From Prolixibacteraceae bacterium (GTDB taxonomy: Bacteria > Bacteroidota > Bacteroidia > Bacteroidales > Prolixibacteraceae): a stretch of DNA of 64,000 nt. The notes beneath the pieces are model-generated. The model saw nothing but the letters and a program-made list of their open reading frames with translations, had not been told where the DNA came from and made no database searches. The position numbers were made by a program, and so were the translations under genes. This document shows, piece by piece, positions 1 to 9,151 of the stretch (the first letter of the stretch is position 1; the number at the start of each line of letters is the position of its first letter). The stretch lies in contig JABGRN010000009.1 in NCBI GenBank assembly GCA_018648265.1, positions 1 to 64,000 on the forward strand. The letters are read 5' to 3'.

Positions 1-54
1 CCATTATAAACTTCGAAATTGCCATGCGGCATTTCAAAGTACAATTGGTATAAA
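1..54 (+). repeat. Dispersed palindromic repeat, copy 1
   Basis: This 54-base segment matches positions 33154-33207 at all but about one base, and a diverged copy lies inverted at 37713-37788. It is an imperfect palindrome: the left arm (about 5-22) and right arm (about 28-46) can pair around a short loop. It ends in TTGGTATAA. It lies at the window edge, so the element may extend further left. Small size, palindromy and lack of coding capacity fit a REP or MITE-like element. The rest of 55-383 holds nothing I can recognise. Confidence 0.75.
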
Positions 55-383
55 TTGTACTCAAAACAAATGCACTAATGATAAACTACAATTCCCAAAA
101 TCAAGTGACATTGAAATTATTCGATCATACTTTTAAGCAGTCATTAGATAAATGAAATAAGTAGGTAAAATTGGCGGCTATTATCACAGGGGATGAATAA
201 AATTTAAACAGTGTCTTAATTTTGTTTGAAAATCGGTACAATTCACAACATCCGAAATCTCAAAATTCAGAATTGTTTCTAAAATTCGAACTATAAAATT
301 TGTGATTTTAGTTCAACATCGTTTGTTACGATATTAGCAGTTGATTTTTTGAGATTCATTTATCAACTACATTTTTTATTGAT

Positions 384-1190
384 TTATTTTCCAAAATGTT
401 TGTACCAGGGTAGATATACAGGCGGAGTAGATTTTTTGTTTTTTGCGGTTTTTACGTTTCTTCCAGCTCCCTCAATTTTACTAAATCGATAAGAAACACC
501 AACCATAAAATCAGAAAAAATGCCAACTAAATTTAATCGATTCCCATTGTTATCGTAATTATGAACCACATCGAAGAAATCGTAGTTTACAAAGTTCAAT
601 TTTATTATTGTGCTTAAATCAATTTTGGGTGAAAGTGATAAATTGAAACCCGTAGCAATAAAATACACGGCATTGGAAGTTTTTGCATTTATATATTCAT
701 CGTAATTTTTGCCAAAAATAATCCCATTTTCACTGTTTTGTTCATAGTTAAATTCTGATTTATATGTGAGATAACCCGCGCCGGCCCTAACAAAAGGTGC
801 TACTTTATAATTAACTTTGCTACCTGCAAAACGAAGGAAAGAGTATTGAATAAAAATTTTATTGGTACTAAGAAAATTCCTGTACAACACCGGTTCATTT
901 ATAAGGTTCATCATAGCAGAATGAAAACCAATGGCCGAAAATGAGGGCAAATCGTTTTTACCTGTTAAAGTGGAATTCGACAGTTCAACACCAATATCAA
1001 GCTTATCGCTTAAATTTTTCGACAGTTCAAAACTGTACCCAATTCCCGGATCATTGTTAAATTCATTAATTGCGCCCGACAAGTTGTAAGGCATTTCGGT
1101 GATTAATTGAGATGCCCCTATTCTTAAAGTCAATTTAGTCCCGGACAAGGAACTGACTTCCACATTTTGAGCATTACCGTTCAAAAACAA
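384..1190 (-). CDS. Outer-membrane beta-barrel protein (porin/OmpW-like), start uncertain
   Basis: A 268-residue protein with alternating hydrophobic and polar segments typical of small outer-membrane barrels: repeated strands such as GIGYSFELS, KIFIQYSFLRF, APFVRAGAGYLTY, and a late strand DFMVGVSYRFSKI. A specific substrate cannot be named. The open frame begins at a TTG. Upstream in the same frame, back to a TAA near 1241, codons spell a continuation of a signal peptide (KYIATFFTFFLLFLNGNAQN) with no ATG or GTG. The real start is therefore non-standard, mutated, or displaced by an indel. No partner gene is evident to the left. Confidence 0.6.
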   Translation of the reverse strand: MFLNGNAQNVEVSSLSGTKLTLRIGASQLITEMPYNLSGAINEFNNDPGIGYSFELSKNLSDKLDIGVELSNSTLTGKNDLPSFSAIGFHSAMMNLINEPVLYRNFLSTNKIFIQYSFLRFAGSKVNYKVAPFVRAGAGYLTYKSEFNYEQNSENGIIFGKNYDEYINAKTSNAVYFIATGFNLSLSPKIDLSTIIKLNFVNYDFFDVVHNYDNNGNRLNLVGIFSDFMVGVSYRFSKIEGAGRNVKTAKNKKSTPPVYLPWYKHFGK

Positions 1191-1390
1191 TAAAAAGAAA
1201 GTAAAAAAAGTTGCTATATATTTTGATAATGATCCCAGAACTTAATTTTAAACTATAAAAGACTGTTTTAATTTATTATTTGTTTATGATTCTTTTTAAT
1301 TTGAACTGCATGGATTCTTCGAAAATAGCCATGGTTTAGTTCAAAGTTTGTTTTCTAAAATTGAACCTACTCCGAAAAGTCAAAATATCC

Positions 1391-1467
1391 GTCATTGCGA
1401 AGCAAGTAGCAATCCTACATCGCTGTAAATGTGCCTGTTGAGATTGTTTCACTTTGTTACCAATGAC
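1391..1467. repeat. Imperfect palindromic element, GTCATTGCGAAG type
   Basis: The segment starts GTCATTGCGAAGC and ends with ACCAATGAC. The two ends are imperfect inverted copies of each other around a roughly 25-base centre. This style of non-coding palindrome is common in Bacteroidota genomes. It lies in the 508-base gap 1191-1698, which otherwise shows no coding signal. Confidence 0.55.
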
Positions 1468-1698
1468 AAAAAATAATTTTTCGAAGTGGCCTCAAAATTA
1501 TAACTCAGAGCTTTCGTTTGGTCATTTTTCGTAACCATCCCTCACCCATAACTTCAAGGTAACTCATCAAAATAAAAAACACATTTTTAATTTAAAAAAC
1601 AATATCAGTAAAAGGCTTTTATTTTTCGAAGCGCAAAAAAACGTATTTTCTTTGAATTATCAATGATAAAGTAGTTAATTATTTAATAATTATTCTAC

Positions 1699-2580
1699 TT
1701 ACCTTTTTGTATTCAATATTTTCCGTTTTTCCTTATTCGTCATTTCCATTCCCCTGATATTGCCGGGATGAACTACCAAATAATCTTTCGAAGTAATTAT
1801 CATTTCAAGCTTATTTTCTTCGGTAACAAACTGCGGAATAATAAATAATAACTCTTTAGTATTTAAACTGCTCTGAAAAATTAACATCACCAGTTCAGTT
1901 TCATAGGGTGCAATTTCACCAATTATTTCTCCGGGAAAAACTTTTTGGCCAATTTTAAGCTTTTTGTTTTTATCCACTACATTCCGATAACAAATTAATG
2001 TTCCGTCGGGTTGTAAAATTGTTATTGCATTATTCCATGTATGATACCAATTTTCGGGTTCGCCGGTTCGGTTTGCACCAACAATTTCAACAACAGTCCC
2101 CCTCCTGCTTGCACAAATAACCTGACCCTGATTGGTTTTAAAACCAGTGGCATTCCATGATTTTGGTTCATTCATGCCCCAAAATCCGACAATATTTCCC
2201 ACATCTAACACACTCACTTTTGTGCCTGTCTTAAAAGGAAATAAGTAAGGAAAATCGAGGTTTACTAATGCCATCGGGTTCGACCGAAACGATTTTATCT
2301 CATAGTTAAAGCGGGGAACGTCAGCATCTAAATCCCGTTCAAGGATAAAAAGATTATTAAAGCCAGGATCAAGTAGTTTAATGTAAGGCAAAGTTTCGTT
2401 GAAGCTTGTATTCTCCAGATCAGCAAAATCGATGTTCAGGAAAACGGGGGTTTGCGAATTGTTGTAAGCAATAAACTCAACATCGCCAATACTGTTATAG
2501 TTTGCCTGAATTTCAACCAATTGAGCATTTAATTCAACAATTAGAAACATGGATAAAAAAATGGTTGTCAGTTTGTACAT
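1699..2580 (-). CDS. Exported M23-like protein, probably catalytically inactive
   Basis: A 293-residue protein with a clear Sec signal peptide (MYKLTTIFLSMFLIVELNAQ). The middle (about 140-230) follows the LytM/M23 pattern: a segment resembling the usual entry strand (VICASRRGTVVEIVG), then an ITILQPDGTLICYRNV strand where active enzymes have a metal-binding Y-x-H, then KIGQKVFPGEIIGEI, like the usual G-x-x-V-x-x-G-x-x-I-G turn. The zinc-binding histidines are not seen; arginine sits in the expected H position. It may be a binding or scaffold domain rather than an endopeptidase. It is divergent from the DUF4268 gene with a 101-base shared upstream region. Confidence 0.6.
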   Translation of the reverse strand: MYKLTTIFLSMFLIVELNAQLVEIQANYNSIGDVEFIAYNNSQTPVFLNIDFADLENTSFNETLPYIKLLDPGFNNLFILERDLDADVPRFNYEIKSFRSNPMALVNLDFPYLFPFKTGTKVSVLDVGNIVGFWGMNEPKSWNATGFKTNQGQVICASRRGTVVEIVGANRTGEPENWYHTWNNAITILQPDGTLICYRNVVDKNKKLKIGQKVFPGEIIGEIAPYETELVMLIFQSSLNTKELLFIIPQFVTEENKLEMIITSKDYLVVHPGNIRGMEMTNKEKRKILNTKR

Positions 2581-2681
2581 GATTTATATTTAAAACAAAA
2601 AGAAATAAAATTTAGATTTATTCTCAAAAGTAAAAATAAAAATGGCTTGTTAATCACCCTTTTTTTGATTTATATTGAAGT

Positions 2682-3152
2682 ATGTATTCAAAAGTGGAAG
2701 CTAAAAAACTTAGTTTAAATTTCTGGGAGCTTTTTGGCAAACGTTGCAAAGCCCATCCAATGTTAGTGCATAAAAATAAAAAGTGGATTCTTCACCGGAC
2801 AAAAATAAAGGGTGTTGCGCTACGTTTTGAAATTGGACGAAAAAATGCCAAAGTAATGCTGGAACTTGGACATAAAAATGAAAATAAACGGTTAATGGCT
2901 TACGAAATACTGGAAAGCTACAAGAACATTGTGGAAAACGGGTTTGACAATGTTTTAACCTGGGAGTTTTACCACCAGCGGAAAGATAGCAATCAGGAAG
3001 TTTGCCGTATTTACGTTTCTTTAGAAAATGTTGATTTGCACAAACAAAATCAATGGCCTGAAGTTTATAACTTTTTTATTGAAAATATGATTCAACTTGA
3101 AGAAAACTTTCTTGAGATCAGTGATATTTTAAAAATAAAATTGCAGGATTAA
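2682..3152 (+). CDS. DUF4268 domain-containing protein
   Basis: A 156-residue cytosolic protein without signal or membrane segments. The opening (YSKVEAKKLSLNFWELFGK), the central GVALRFEIGRKNAKVMLEL block and the C-terminal NFFIENMIQLEENFLEI are the hallmarks of DUF4268. The family is small, uncharacterised, and in other proteins is attached to restriction or nuclease-like modules; here it stands alone. Function is not assigned. It converges on the GH29 gene that ends at 3210. Confidence 0.75.
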   Translation: MYSKVEAKKLSLNFWELFGKRCKAHPMLVHKNKKWILHRTKIKGVALRFEIGRKNAKVMLELGHKNENKRLMAYEILESYKNIVENGFDNVLTWEFYHQRKDSNQEVCRIYVSLENVDLHKQNQWPEVYNFFIENMIQLEENFLEISDILKIKLQD

Positions 3153-3180
3153 AATCAATTATTTTATTGTTTTTAATCCT
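3146..3180. terminator. Candidate bidirectional terminator
   Basis: AGGATTAAAA at the end of the DUF4268 gene can pair with TTTTTAATCCT about 15 bases later. It sits between two convergent genes, overlapping the last codons of the upstream one. The stem is AT-rich and the loop large, so support is moderate. Confidence 0.35.
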
Positions 3181-3209
3181 ACAAAGCCATAAAATTATAT
3201 GGGATAATA

Positions 3210-4766
3210 TTAGCTGTCTAATTCAATTTTGAAAACCACAGCCATTTCATCAACCACTTTTGCAGGAGTTGTAATCTTTAATCCTTCATCTGTTAACGAA
3301 TATTGAATTTCTTCGTCACAACCCAAAAGCGATACATTTTTGATTTCTTTTGAATCTATCCAACTTTCTTTTGAAAACGATTCAAATAAAACCTCCGTAT
3401 TATTTCCCGGCCAGCCTAAAATCGTTGCGTAAACTGTTTTTCCTTTTGTTGAGTAACGCACATCTTTTGCTGAATATTTAACTTTCAAAAACTCGCGGTG
3501 GTTACTAAAATGTCCTTCGGGTTCTTTTGTTGGACCTTCGCCAAAAGTGTACCACGGGCGTGTTTCGTAAATTGCCTCTCCATATTTTGAAAGCCACTCG
3601 CCCATTGTTAAAAGAACATTTTGCTGATCATCGGGAATAGTGCCGTCGGCCATTGGCGAGATATTTAAAAGAAGGACTCCATTTTTACTAACAATATCGA
3701 TTAACACATGCAAAACATCAGCAGCAGGTTTTATTTTCAAATTATCTGTAAAGCACCAACTTCCTGTGCTAACTGTTTCATCGGTCATCCACGATTTTAC
3801 GTCCAATTTGTTTTTACGCGATTTTTCCAAATCATCAACACTAACTTCCAATGGTAAATCATCTTGCTTGCGTACAATTACAACTTCTTTCCCCAGTTTT
3901 TCGGCTTCATTTAAATAATATGCGCAAAATTTTAGTTGGTATTCTTCGGGAATCTGATCCAACCACGAATCGAACCACATAATATCTGGTTGATATTTGT
4001 CGATTACCTCTTTCAGCTTTCCAAACCACACTTCTTCCAGAAATTTTTCTTCAGGAATATTTCCATACAAATAATTTAATTCCGGATCATCCATTGCCGG
4101 TGGCATTCCCTCAAAAAGCGGGTAGTGACTATTTCTAAAAGCCCGCCCTGTATTTTCAGTATTTTCTTCCTTTTCTGACTGTTCTTTTCCTTTGTAGCGC
4201 TGTAAATTTTTGGCATGGTGGAAAGTGGTAATCAATTTCATTCCATTGCCTTTTAGTTCTTTTCCAAGCTCGCCGGTAATATCTTTTTTGGGTCCTTTGT
4301 CCATGCTATTCCACGGAGTTACATCACTGTCCCACATCGAAAATCCATCGTGGTGCTCGGCAACCAGACCGGCAAATCGTGCACCTGCTTTCTCAAACAA
4401 GTCGGCCCACTCTTTTGCATCAAACTTTTCAGCTTTAAACATGGGAACAAAATCGTGATAACCGAATTCCGACGGGTGACCATATTTTTCTACATGGTGT
4501 TTATAAATATTATTGTCTTCAAAATGCATCCAGCGAGGATACCATTCAGTACTAAATGCGGGAACTGAATAAACTCCCCAATGGAAATAAATACCTAGTT
4601 TTGCGTCCTGAAACCAGTCGGGTTCTTCGTTGTGCTGTGCCAGCGATTCCCATGTTTCCTGATATTTAGGTTCTGCTTTTTGTTCTTCCTGGGCTTTTTT
4701 AGTTGATGTTCCGCAACCTGCCAGAATTGCAAACATTAAGATTAGGGCAAAGATTTTGGTTTTCAT
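3210..4766 (-). CDS. GH29 alpha-L-fucosidase, lipoprotein
   Basis: A 518-residue enzyme hydrolysing terminal alpha-L-fucosyl (possibly alpha-L-galactosyl) residues. It has a lipobox (LMFAILAGC, Cys18), so it is probably anchored on a membrane surface facing the periplasm or exterior. GH29 landmarks are HWG at residues 62-64, EHHDGFSMW at 137-145, and the DIMWFDSW strand with the expected nucleophile Asp266. A beta-sandwich C-terminal domain follows from about residue 430. It is the last gene of the minus-strand series with the mutarotase and FucP-type permease, with a 244-base gap before it, so it may be co-transcribed or have its own promoter. It would supply the sugar that the permease imports. 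A second GH29 lies at 20468-21769. Confidence 0.9.
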   Translation of the reverse strand: MKTKIFALILMFAILAGCGTSTKKAQEEQKAEPKYQETWESLAQHNEEPDWFQDAKLGIYFHWGVYSVPAFSTEWYPRWMHFEDNNIYKHHVEKYGHPSEFGYHDFVPMFKAEKFDAKEWADLFEKAGARFAGLVAEHHDGFSMWDSDVTPWNSMDKGPKKDITGELGKELKGNGMKLITTFHHAKNLQRYKGKEQSEKEENTENTGRAFRNSHYPLFEGMPPAMDDPELNYLYGNIPEEKFLEEVWFGKLKEVIDKYQPDIMWFDSWLDQIPEEYQLKFCAYYLNEAEKLGKEVVIVRKQDDLPLEVSVDDLEKSRKNKLDVKSWMTDETVSTGSWCFTDNLKIKPAADVLHVLIDIVSKNGVLLLNISPMADGTIPDDQQNVLLTMGEWLSKYGEAIYETRPWYTFGEGPTKEPEGHFSNHREFLKVKYSAKDVRYSTKGKTVYATILGWPGNNTEVLFESFSKESWIDSKEIKNVSLLGCDEEIQYSLTDEGLKITTPAKVVDEMAVVFKIELDS

Positions 4767-5010
4767 ATTTTTAGTTATTAATTGTTTACTTAACTATTTA
4801 CATCCGAATTTCAATCCAGGTTTATTCTTTTTGAAACATACAAAACACTATATAAATCAAAGTCGTAACGCGGGTCATTTTTTTCACTTTATAACCTGAA
4901 TGTATCACAAATCTGCTATATTTCTTCCCTTCAATACCTGTTCCGAATTCGTTAATAAAGCTTGCCAATCCCTCACTGTAAACGGATATTTGAGACTGCA
5001 AACTTTCCTC

Positions 5011-5361
5011 CTATCCCAATTTATAAATACGTTCCATTAATTGCCATTTCTCGTCGGCAGTTGCTTCGGCTGACGTTTTTTGAAACCGTGAAACAAAAGC
5101 TTCCCATTCAGATTGCCGAGGTTTTGTCGCAAGTTCCTTCATTGCAGAATCGTGATCGAAATTAGCAACTGTATCCATTATCATAAAAAGCTGATTTCCG
5201 AGGATATAAATTTCCATATCAACAATTCCAACTTCTTTCATTCCCTGGGTAATTTCAGGCCAGACCTCTTCCGGAGTATGAACTTTTTTGTATTCCTCAA
5301 TTAATTGAGGGTTGTCCTCAAGTTTCAATGTTTTGCAATATCTTTTGAATTCTTTCATCAC
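5011..5361 (-). CDS. L-rhamnose/L-fucose mutarotase family protein (COG3254)
   Basis: A 116-residue cytosolic protein that matches the RhaM family: an early aromatic strand (FKRYCKTLKL), then the Y-K-K-V-H...WPEI motif with the probable catalytic His28, and the central MEIYILGNQLFMIMDT strands. The family interconverts alpha and beta anomers of 6-deoxy sugars. Because it ends 7 bases from a FucP-type permease, fucose (or L-galactose) is a more likely substrate than rhamnose. The start at 5361 gives the normal family length; the second Met is an equal candidate. Confidence 0.85.
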   Translation of the reverse strand: MMKEFKRYCKTLKLEDNPQLIEEYKKVHTPEEVWPEITQGMKEVGIVDMEIYILGNQLFMIMDTVANFDHDSAMKELATKPRQSEWEAFVSRFQKTSAEATADEKWQLMERIYKLG

Positions 5362-5368
5362 AAAAATA

Positions 5369-6673
5369 TTAGGTTAATAATTTTGGGTGAACTTTTAATG
5401 TTCGGTAACCATAAAGTGCGATTACAACAAACGAAAACCAGGGAAGAATAAATGAAAAATTTACTGCCGGCAGAAATCCAATGATACCCTGATCGATAAT
5501 TAAACCCTGCAAAGGCGGCATCAAAGCTCCCCCAACAATAGCCATCACCAATCCGGCTGCACCGAGGGTTGTATCTTCACCAATTCCGGTAAGTGCAATT
5601 CCATAAATTGTTGGAAACATTAGCGACATAAATGCCGAAGTAGCTACCAACAAATATAATCCGGGCATTCCCCCTATTAAAATTACTCCTGTTGTTGTTA
5701 TCAAGCCACCCATAGCAAAAAGCGTTAACATTAATTTGGCGTTTAAAAATTTCATTAAAAATGTGCTTATAAAACGGCTTGCTATAAAAATTGCCATTGC
5801 CACAATATTGTATTGCTGTGCTTCTGCTTTTGGGATTCCCAGATTATCGGCATACTGAATAATAAATGTCCAACACATAATTTGTGCACCAACATAAAAT
5901 ACCTGAGCAATAACTCCTTCGCGGTATTTAATGTTTTTTACTAATCTTTTAAATGAATCTTTTGTACGAATTGAATGATCTGCATTTTCGCGTTTTGGCA
6001 TTTTTGCAACTGCAATTACTACCAACATTATTATTACAAAAAAACCAAGAATTACGTATGGATTTCGAATAATACCAAGATCGTTTGTACGTATTACCGC
6101 CTTTTCAGCAGCAGTTAAAGTATCGAAAATTAAGTTGCCGGCAGCATCTCGTTTGTCCGATTCCAAAGCTGAAAGAATTACCCGCGATGCGATAAACATT
6201 CCAAAAATCGATCCCATCGGATTAAACGATTGTGCAAAATTTAAACGACGGGTAGCTGTTTCTTCAGATCCCATCGACATAATATAAGGATTTGCAGTAG
6301 TTTCTAAAAAGGCAAGTCCAAATGTTAAAATGTAAAGTGAAACAAGAAAGAATCCAAAGATTTCAAATTGTGCAGCAGGAAAGAACAACAATGCTCCAAT
6401 TGCGTAAAGTGCCAGTCCAATTATTATTCCCAGTTTATAACTGTATCGTTTTATTATTAATGCTGCCGGAATTGCCATGGTTGCATAACCACCATAAAAT
6501 GCGAATTGTACCATGGCAGCTTTTGCATTCGATATTTCCATAACAGTTTTAAAAGCTGCAACCATCGGATTTGTAATGTCGTTGGCAAATCCCCACATGG
6601 CAAACAAACTGGTAATCAGAATAAATGGCAAAAGAATTTTCTTCTCAACCACAATTTTTTTAGGATCTTTCAT
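5369..6673 (-). CDS. fucP: L-fucose:H+ symporter permease, FucP type (MFS)
   Basis: A 434-residue inner-membrane protein with about 12 hydrophobic helices and the FucP signature opening: LPFILITSLFAMWGFANDITNP is followed by conserved ETTANPYI in the fifth helix region and RLNFAQSFNPMGSI. Known FucP proteins import L-fucose with protons and also accept L-galactose and D-arabinose, which matters here because the locus encodes a GDP-L-galactose-forming epimerase. It sits between the mutarotase (7 bases) and the guanylyltransferase (41 bases), clearly one transcription unit. Substrate specificity cannot be read from sequence alone. Confidence 0.88.
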   Translation of the reverse strand: MKDPKKIVVEKKILLPFILITSLFAMWGFANDITNPMVAAFKTVMEISNAKAAMVQFAFYGGYATMAIPAALIIKRYSYKLGIIIGLALYAIGALLFFPAAQFEIFGFFLVSLYILTFGLAFLETTANPYIMSMGSEETATRRLNFAQSFNPMGSIFGMFIASRVILSALESDKRDAAGNLIFDTLTAAEKAVIRTNDLGIIRNPYVILGFFVIIMLVVIAVAKMPKRENADHSIRTKDSFKRLVKNIKYREGVIAQVFYVGAQIMCWTFIIQYADNLGIPKAEAQQYNIVAMAIFIASRFISTFLMKFLNAKLMLTLFAMGGLITTTGVILIGGMPGLYLLVATSAFMSLMFPTIYGIALTGIGEDTTLGAAGLVMAIVGGALMPPLQGLIIDQGIIGFLPAVNFSFILPWFSFVVIALYGYRTLKVHPKLLT

Positions 6674-6714
6674 TCACTTAAGTTTAAACAGGTTTTATTG
6701 AAATTAAATTGGTC

Positions 6715-7794
6715 TTACAAATATTGATTTTTATTTTCTGATTTTAGTTGATCAACAATTTTTTTTATGTCCTCGGCATTTTCTCGTTTACACACTAAAG
6801 TAGTATCTCCATCCTGAACAACAATTACATCATCCATTCCCACAACAGCAACTAATCCTTTTTCAGAATAAACATAAGAGTTTTTTGTATCCAGAAAAAT
6901 AGATTCACCACTTCCTGCATTTCCATTTCCATCTTTTTTATCGGCCAGGTAAACCGATTCCCAGCCCCCCAAATCGTTCCAATCGAAATTTCCCTCAACC
7001 AAATAAATGTTTTTGGCATGTTCCATAATTCCGTAATCCACCGAGTTACTTTCAACGGCGCGATAAATGGTATCTAATGTTTGTTCGAACGATGCATTCC
7101 CAAAATCGGCTTGAATTTTACGCAAATCGGAGTACAAATCAGGTGCAAATTCTTTTACTGAATTCAGAAAAACAGAAACTTTAAATACAAAAAGTCCGCT
7201 GTTCCAATAAAAACCACCTTCTTTCAAATATTCATTTGCTTTTGCCTCTTTGGGTTTTTCAACAAAACGTTCAACTTTAAACTGTTTTATTTTTTCCGAA
7301 CCAGTTATATTTTCGGCCGTTTGTACATAGCCGTAACCGGTTGCCGGAAAAGTTGGGGTTATTCCAATTGTAACAATTCCGTCCTTTTCATCCGCAATTT
7401 TTGCTGCTGCCAAAACGGTTTCTTTAAAAAGTTCATCGTTTTTAATTAAATGATCGGAAGGCGAAACAACCATAACTCCATCCGGATTTTCTTTCTCGGC
7501 AAACATGGCAGCCAAACCAATGCAAGGCAAAGTATTTTTGCCAACAGGTTCGTAAATCAAATTATTTTTAGGAAGCATCGAAGTTTGTTCTTCCAAAACC
7601 TTCGCCTGGCTTTTACCAGAAACAATATAAATATTCTCGGTATCAGTAAAAGTTGAAAACCTTTTTATGGTTGATTGTAACAAAGAGTCGTCACCAAAAA
7701 TATTCAGATATTGCTTTGGTTTTGCAACTTTACTTCTTGGCCAAAAACGGGTTCCCGATCCGCCTGCCATAATAAGGGTGTATAAATTTTTCAT
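6715..7794 (-). CDS. manC: Mannose-1-phosphate guanylyltransferase
   Basis: A 359-residue cytosolic nucleotidyltransferase that makes GDP-mannose from GTP and mannose-1-phosphate. The N-terminal signature MAGGSGTRFWPRS with the KPKQYL lysine motif is intact (residues 9-30). So are VMVVSPSDHLI (metal-binding Asp), RFVEKP and FYWNSGLFVF. It is the short form without the C-terminal cupin isomerase domain. Its neighbours (FucP, fused kinase/nucleotidyltransferase, GDP-mannose epimerase) suggest it feeds or drains the GDP-mannose pool used by the epimerase. The reaction is reversible, so the direction in this pathway is open. A repeat element separates it from the kinase gene. Confidence 0.9.
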   Translation of the reverse strand: MKNLYTLIMAGGSGTRFWPRSKVAKPKQYLNIFGDDSLLQSTIKRFSTFTDTENIYIVSGKSQAKVLEEQTSMLPKNNLIYEPVGKNTLPCIGLAAMFAEKENPDGVMVVSPSDHLIKNDELFKETVLAAAKIADEKDGIVTIGITPTFPATGYGYVQTAENITGSEKIKQFKVERFVEKPKEAKANEYLKEGGFYWNSGLFVFKVSVFLNSVKEFAPDLYSDLRKIQADFGNASFEQTLDTIYRAVESNSVDYGIMEHAKNIYLVEGNFDWNDLGGWESVYLADKKDGNGNAGSGESIFLDTKNSYVYSEKGLVAVVGMDDVIVVQDGDTTLVCKRENAEDIKKIVDQLKSENKNQYL

Positions 7795-7796
7795 AT

Positions 7797-7980
7797 AAAA
7801 GCCCCCTCTAGCTCCCCCAAAGGGGGAGGAATTTTAATTATTAATTTTAAGATAGTTTAAAACTAAAATAATTTCAACAAATAGATTCTATTTCAGTCGA
7901 ATATTAAAATATTTTTGCATCGTGATTAAATGCTATTCTTATTCCTTCCCCTTGGGGGAAGGCTAAGATGGGGCTCTTTT
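7797..7980. repeat. MITE-like element with terminal inverted repeats
   Basis: Left end: AAAAGCCCCCTCTAGC followed by CCCCCAAAGGGGG. Right end is the inverted, slightly diverged version (7941-7980). Each end also folds on itself. The 105 bases between are AT-rich and non-coding. The element fills the gap between the kinase gene and the guanylyltransferase gene and overlaps the kinase stop codon, so it may terminate or attenuate the operon transcript or stabilise its segments. Confidence 0.65.
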
Positions 7981-9115
7981 AATATCTAATTTTTACTTTG
8001 ATTGCTCCTTCCACTTTTCCTTCTGTTGGAAAAACAACGTATCCGCCACCGCTTCCAGAAGTTATTGCTCCAGAGTATTTTGGGAAATAATTAGTCTGCA
8101 TTTCTTGCATCACCCAGTCGGGAACAGTGTAAGGCAACATATCACTCCAGCATAAAAAGGTTTCTTTCATCGATTCGCCTAACAACTTAACATCCTTTTT
8201 CAAGATTGCTGTGTAACAATTTTCACCCGACTCACCTAATCTTTTAATAATTTTTGGATCAAGATTTTTTGTTAGTATTGGATTATAACCTTCCGGGCGG
8301 GGTTGCAAAGGAGCAAAGTTCAACACATTCGAGAGCCATTCACAAGTTTCTTTATCAGCTGTATTTTCAATGTAATTTGGCCAGAACTTTCCATCGTAAT
8401 CTATTCGGCTAACACCCGACACTAATAAACCAATGTGGTCCTGCGATCCTGAAATATATTCCGACCCGGGAGGATTTTCAGCACCAAAAAGCAATTGAGC
8501 GTTTCGAATTGGATCGCCATCTGGATACTTATCTCCCCACAATTCCATTGCAACTTTGCGCGAACTGGTTGCCATCCCAGAACGATCATTAAAATCCATT
8601 GTCGGCCAAATTTGAGCTACTACAACCGAGCCCGGGTGTTTTTCTGAAACCCAGGGTTGATCCATCCAACCCCCTGCTAAACAAACCCGATAAGGAAATT
8701 TCAATTCTTTTTTTGACTCAGAACTTGAACGAGTAGGTAAACCATCTTCCGGGATGCGTTCCAATACAACCAACTCCACACCATTTTCTTTGCAGAGTTG
8801 TTTTTTTTCGGCAGTAAATCCATCCGAATTCACAAGAAAAATATCGGGTTTTAGATTTTTCATATCCTGCTCAAAATCCAACATTCCAGAACCGGAAGCA
8901 ACATTTGCTTTTTCAACATAACGAACGGCACCAACTATATATTTACGTTCCTCTTCAGAAAAATAGGGTACCTTTCCTTTTAAGAATTTTATATTTTGAT
9001 CTTGCCCAACATAAACATGTAATTTACCATATTTAGCTGCAGTTTTAAAAAATGCTACATGACCTGCATGCAGCAAATCGTAGCAACCACTTACCATTAC
9101 TATTTTATCGCTCAT
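7979..9115 (-). CDS. Fused nucleotidylyltransferase / GHMP-type sugar kinase
   Basis: A 378-residue two-domain protein. Residues 1-130 are a cytidylyltransferase-like nucleotidyl transferase: GCYDLLHAGH (HAGH at 16-19), then an RSSSES segment like the family's second substrate motif. Residues 140-378 are a compact GHMP kinase: LAGGWMDQP, the ATP loop NDRSGMATSS (176-185), a SGSQDH block, and ITSGSGGGYVVF near the C-terminus. The kinase half resembles heptose/fucose 1-kinases. The likely chemistry is phosphorylation at C1 followed by nucleotidylation, as in the unrelated Fkp fusion for L-fucose. Nucleotide and sugar cannot be fixed from sequence; context favours L-galactose or L-fucose. It lies between palindromic elements and upstream of the guanylyltransferase. 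Confidence 0.8.
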   Translation of the reverse strand: MSDKIVMVSGCYDLLHAGHVAFFKTAAKYGKLHVYVGQDQNIKFLKGKVPYFSEEERKYIVGAVRYVEKANVASGSGMLDFEQDMKNLKPDIFLVNSDGFTAEKKQLCKENGVELVVLERIPEDGLPTRSSSESKKELKFPYRVCLAGGWMDQPWVSEKHPGSVVVAQIWPTMDFNDRSGMATSSRKVAMELWGDKYPDGDPIRNAQLLFGAENPPGSEYISGSQDHIGLLVSGVSRIDYDGKFWPNYIENTADKETCEWLSNVLNFAPLQPRPEGYNPILTKNLDPKIIKRLGESGENCYTAILKKDVKLLGESMKETFLCWSDMLPYTVPDWVMQEMQTNYFPKYSGAITSGSGGGYVVFPTEGKVEGAIKVKIRY

Positions 9116-9151
9116 TTAATAATGTTTCAAAAATTACAAAATAACCTAGCA

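Noticed and set aside
7979-9115. Annotation as an ordinary GDP-heptose pathway enzyme
   Set aside because: The epimerase partner is a GDP-mannose 3,5-epimerase type and the cluster has FucP and fucosidase genes, with no heptose isomerase or phosphatase.
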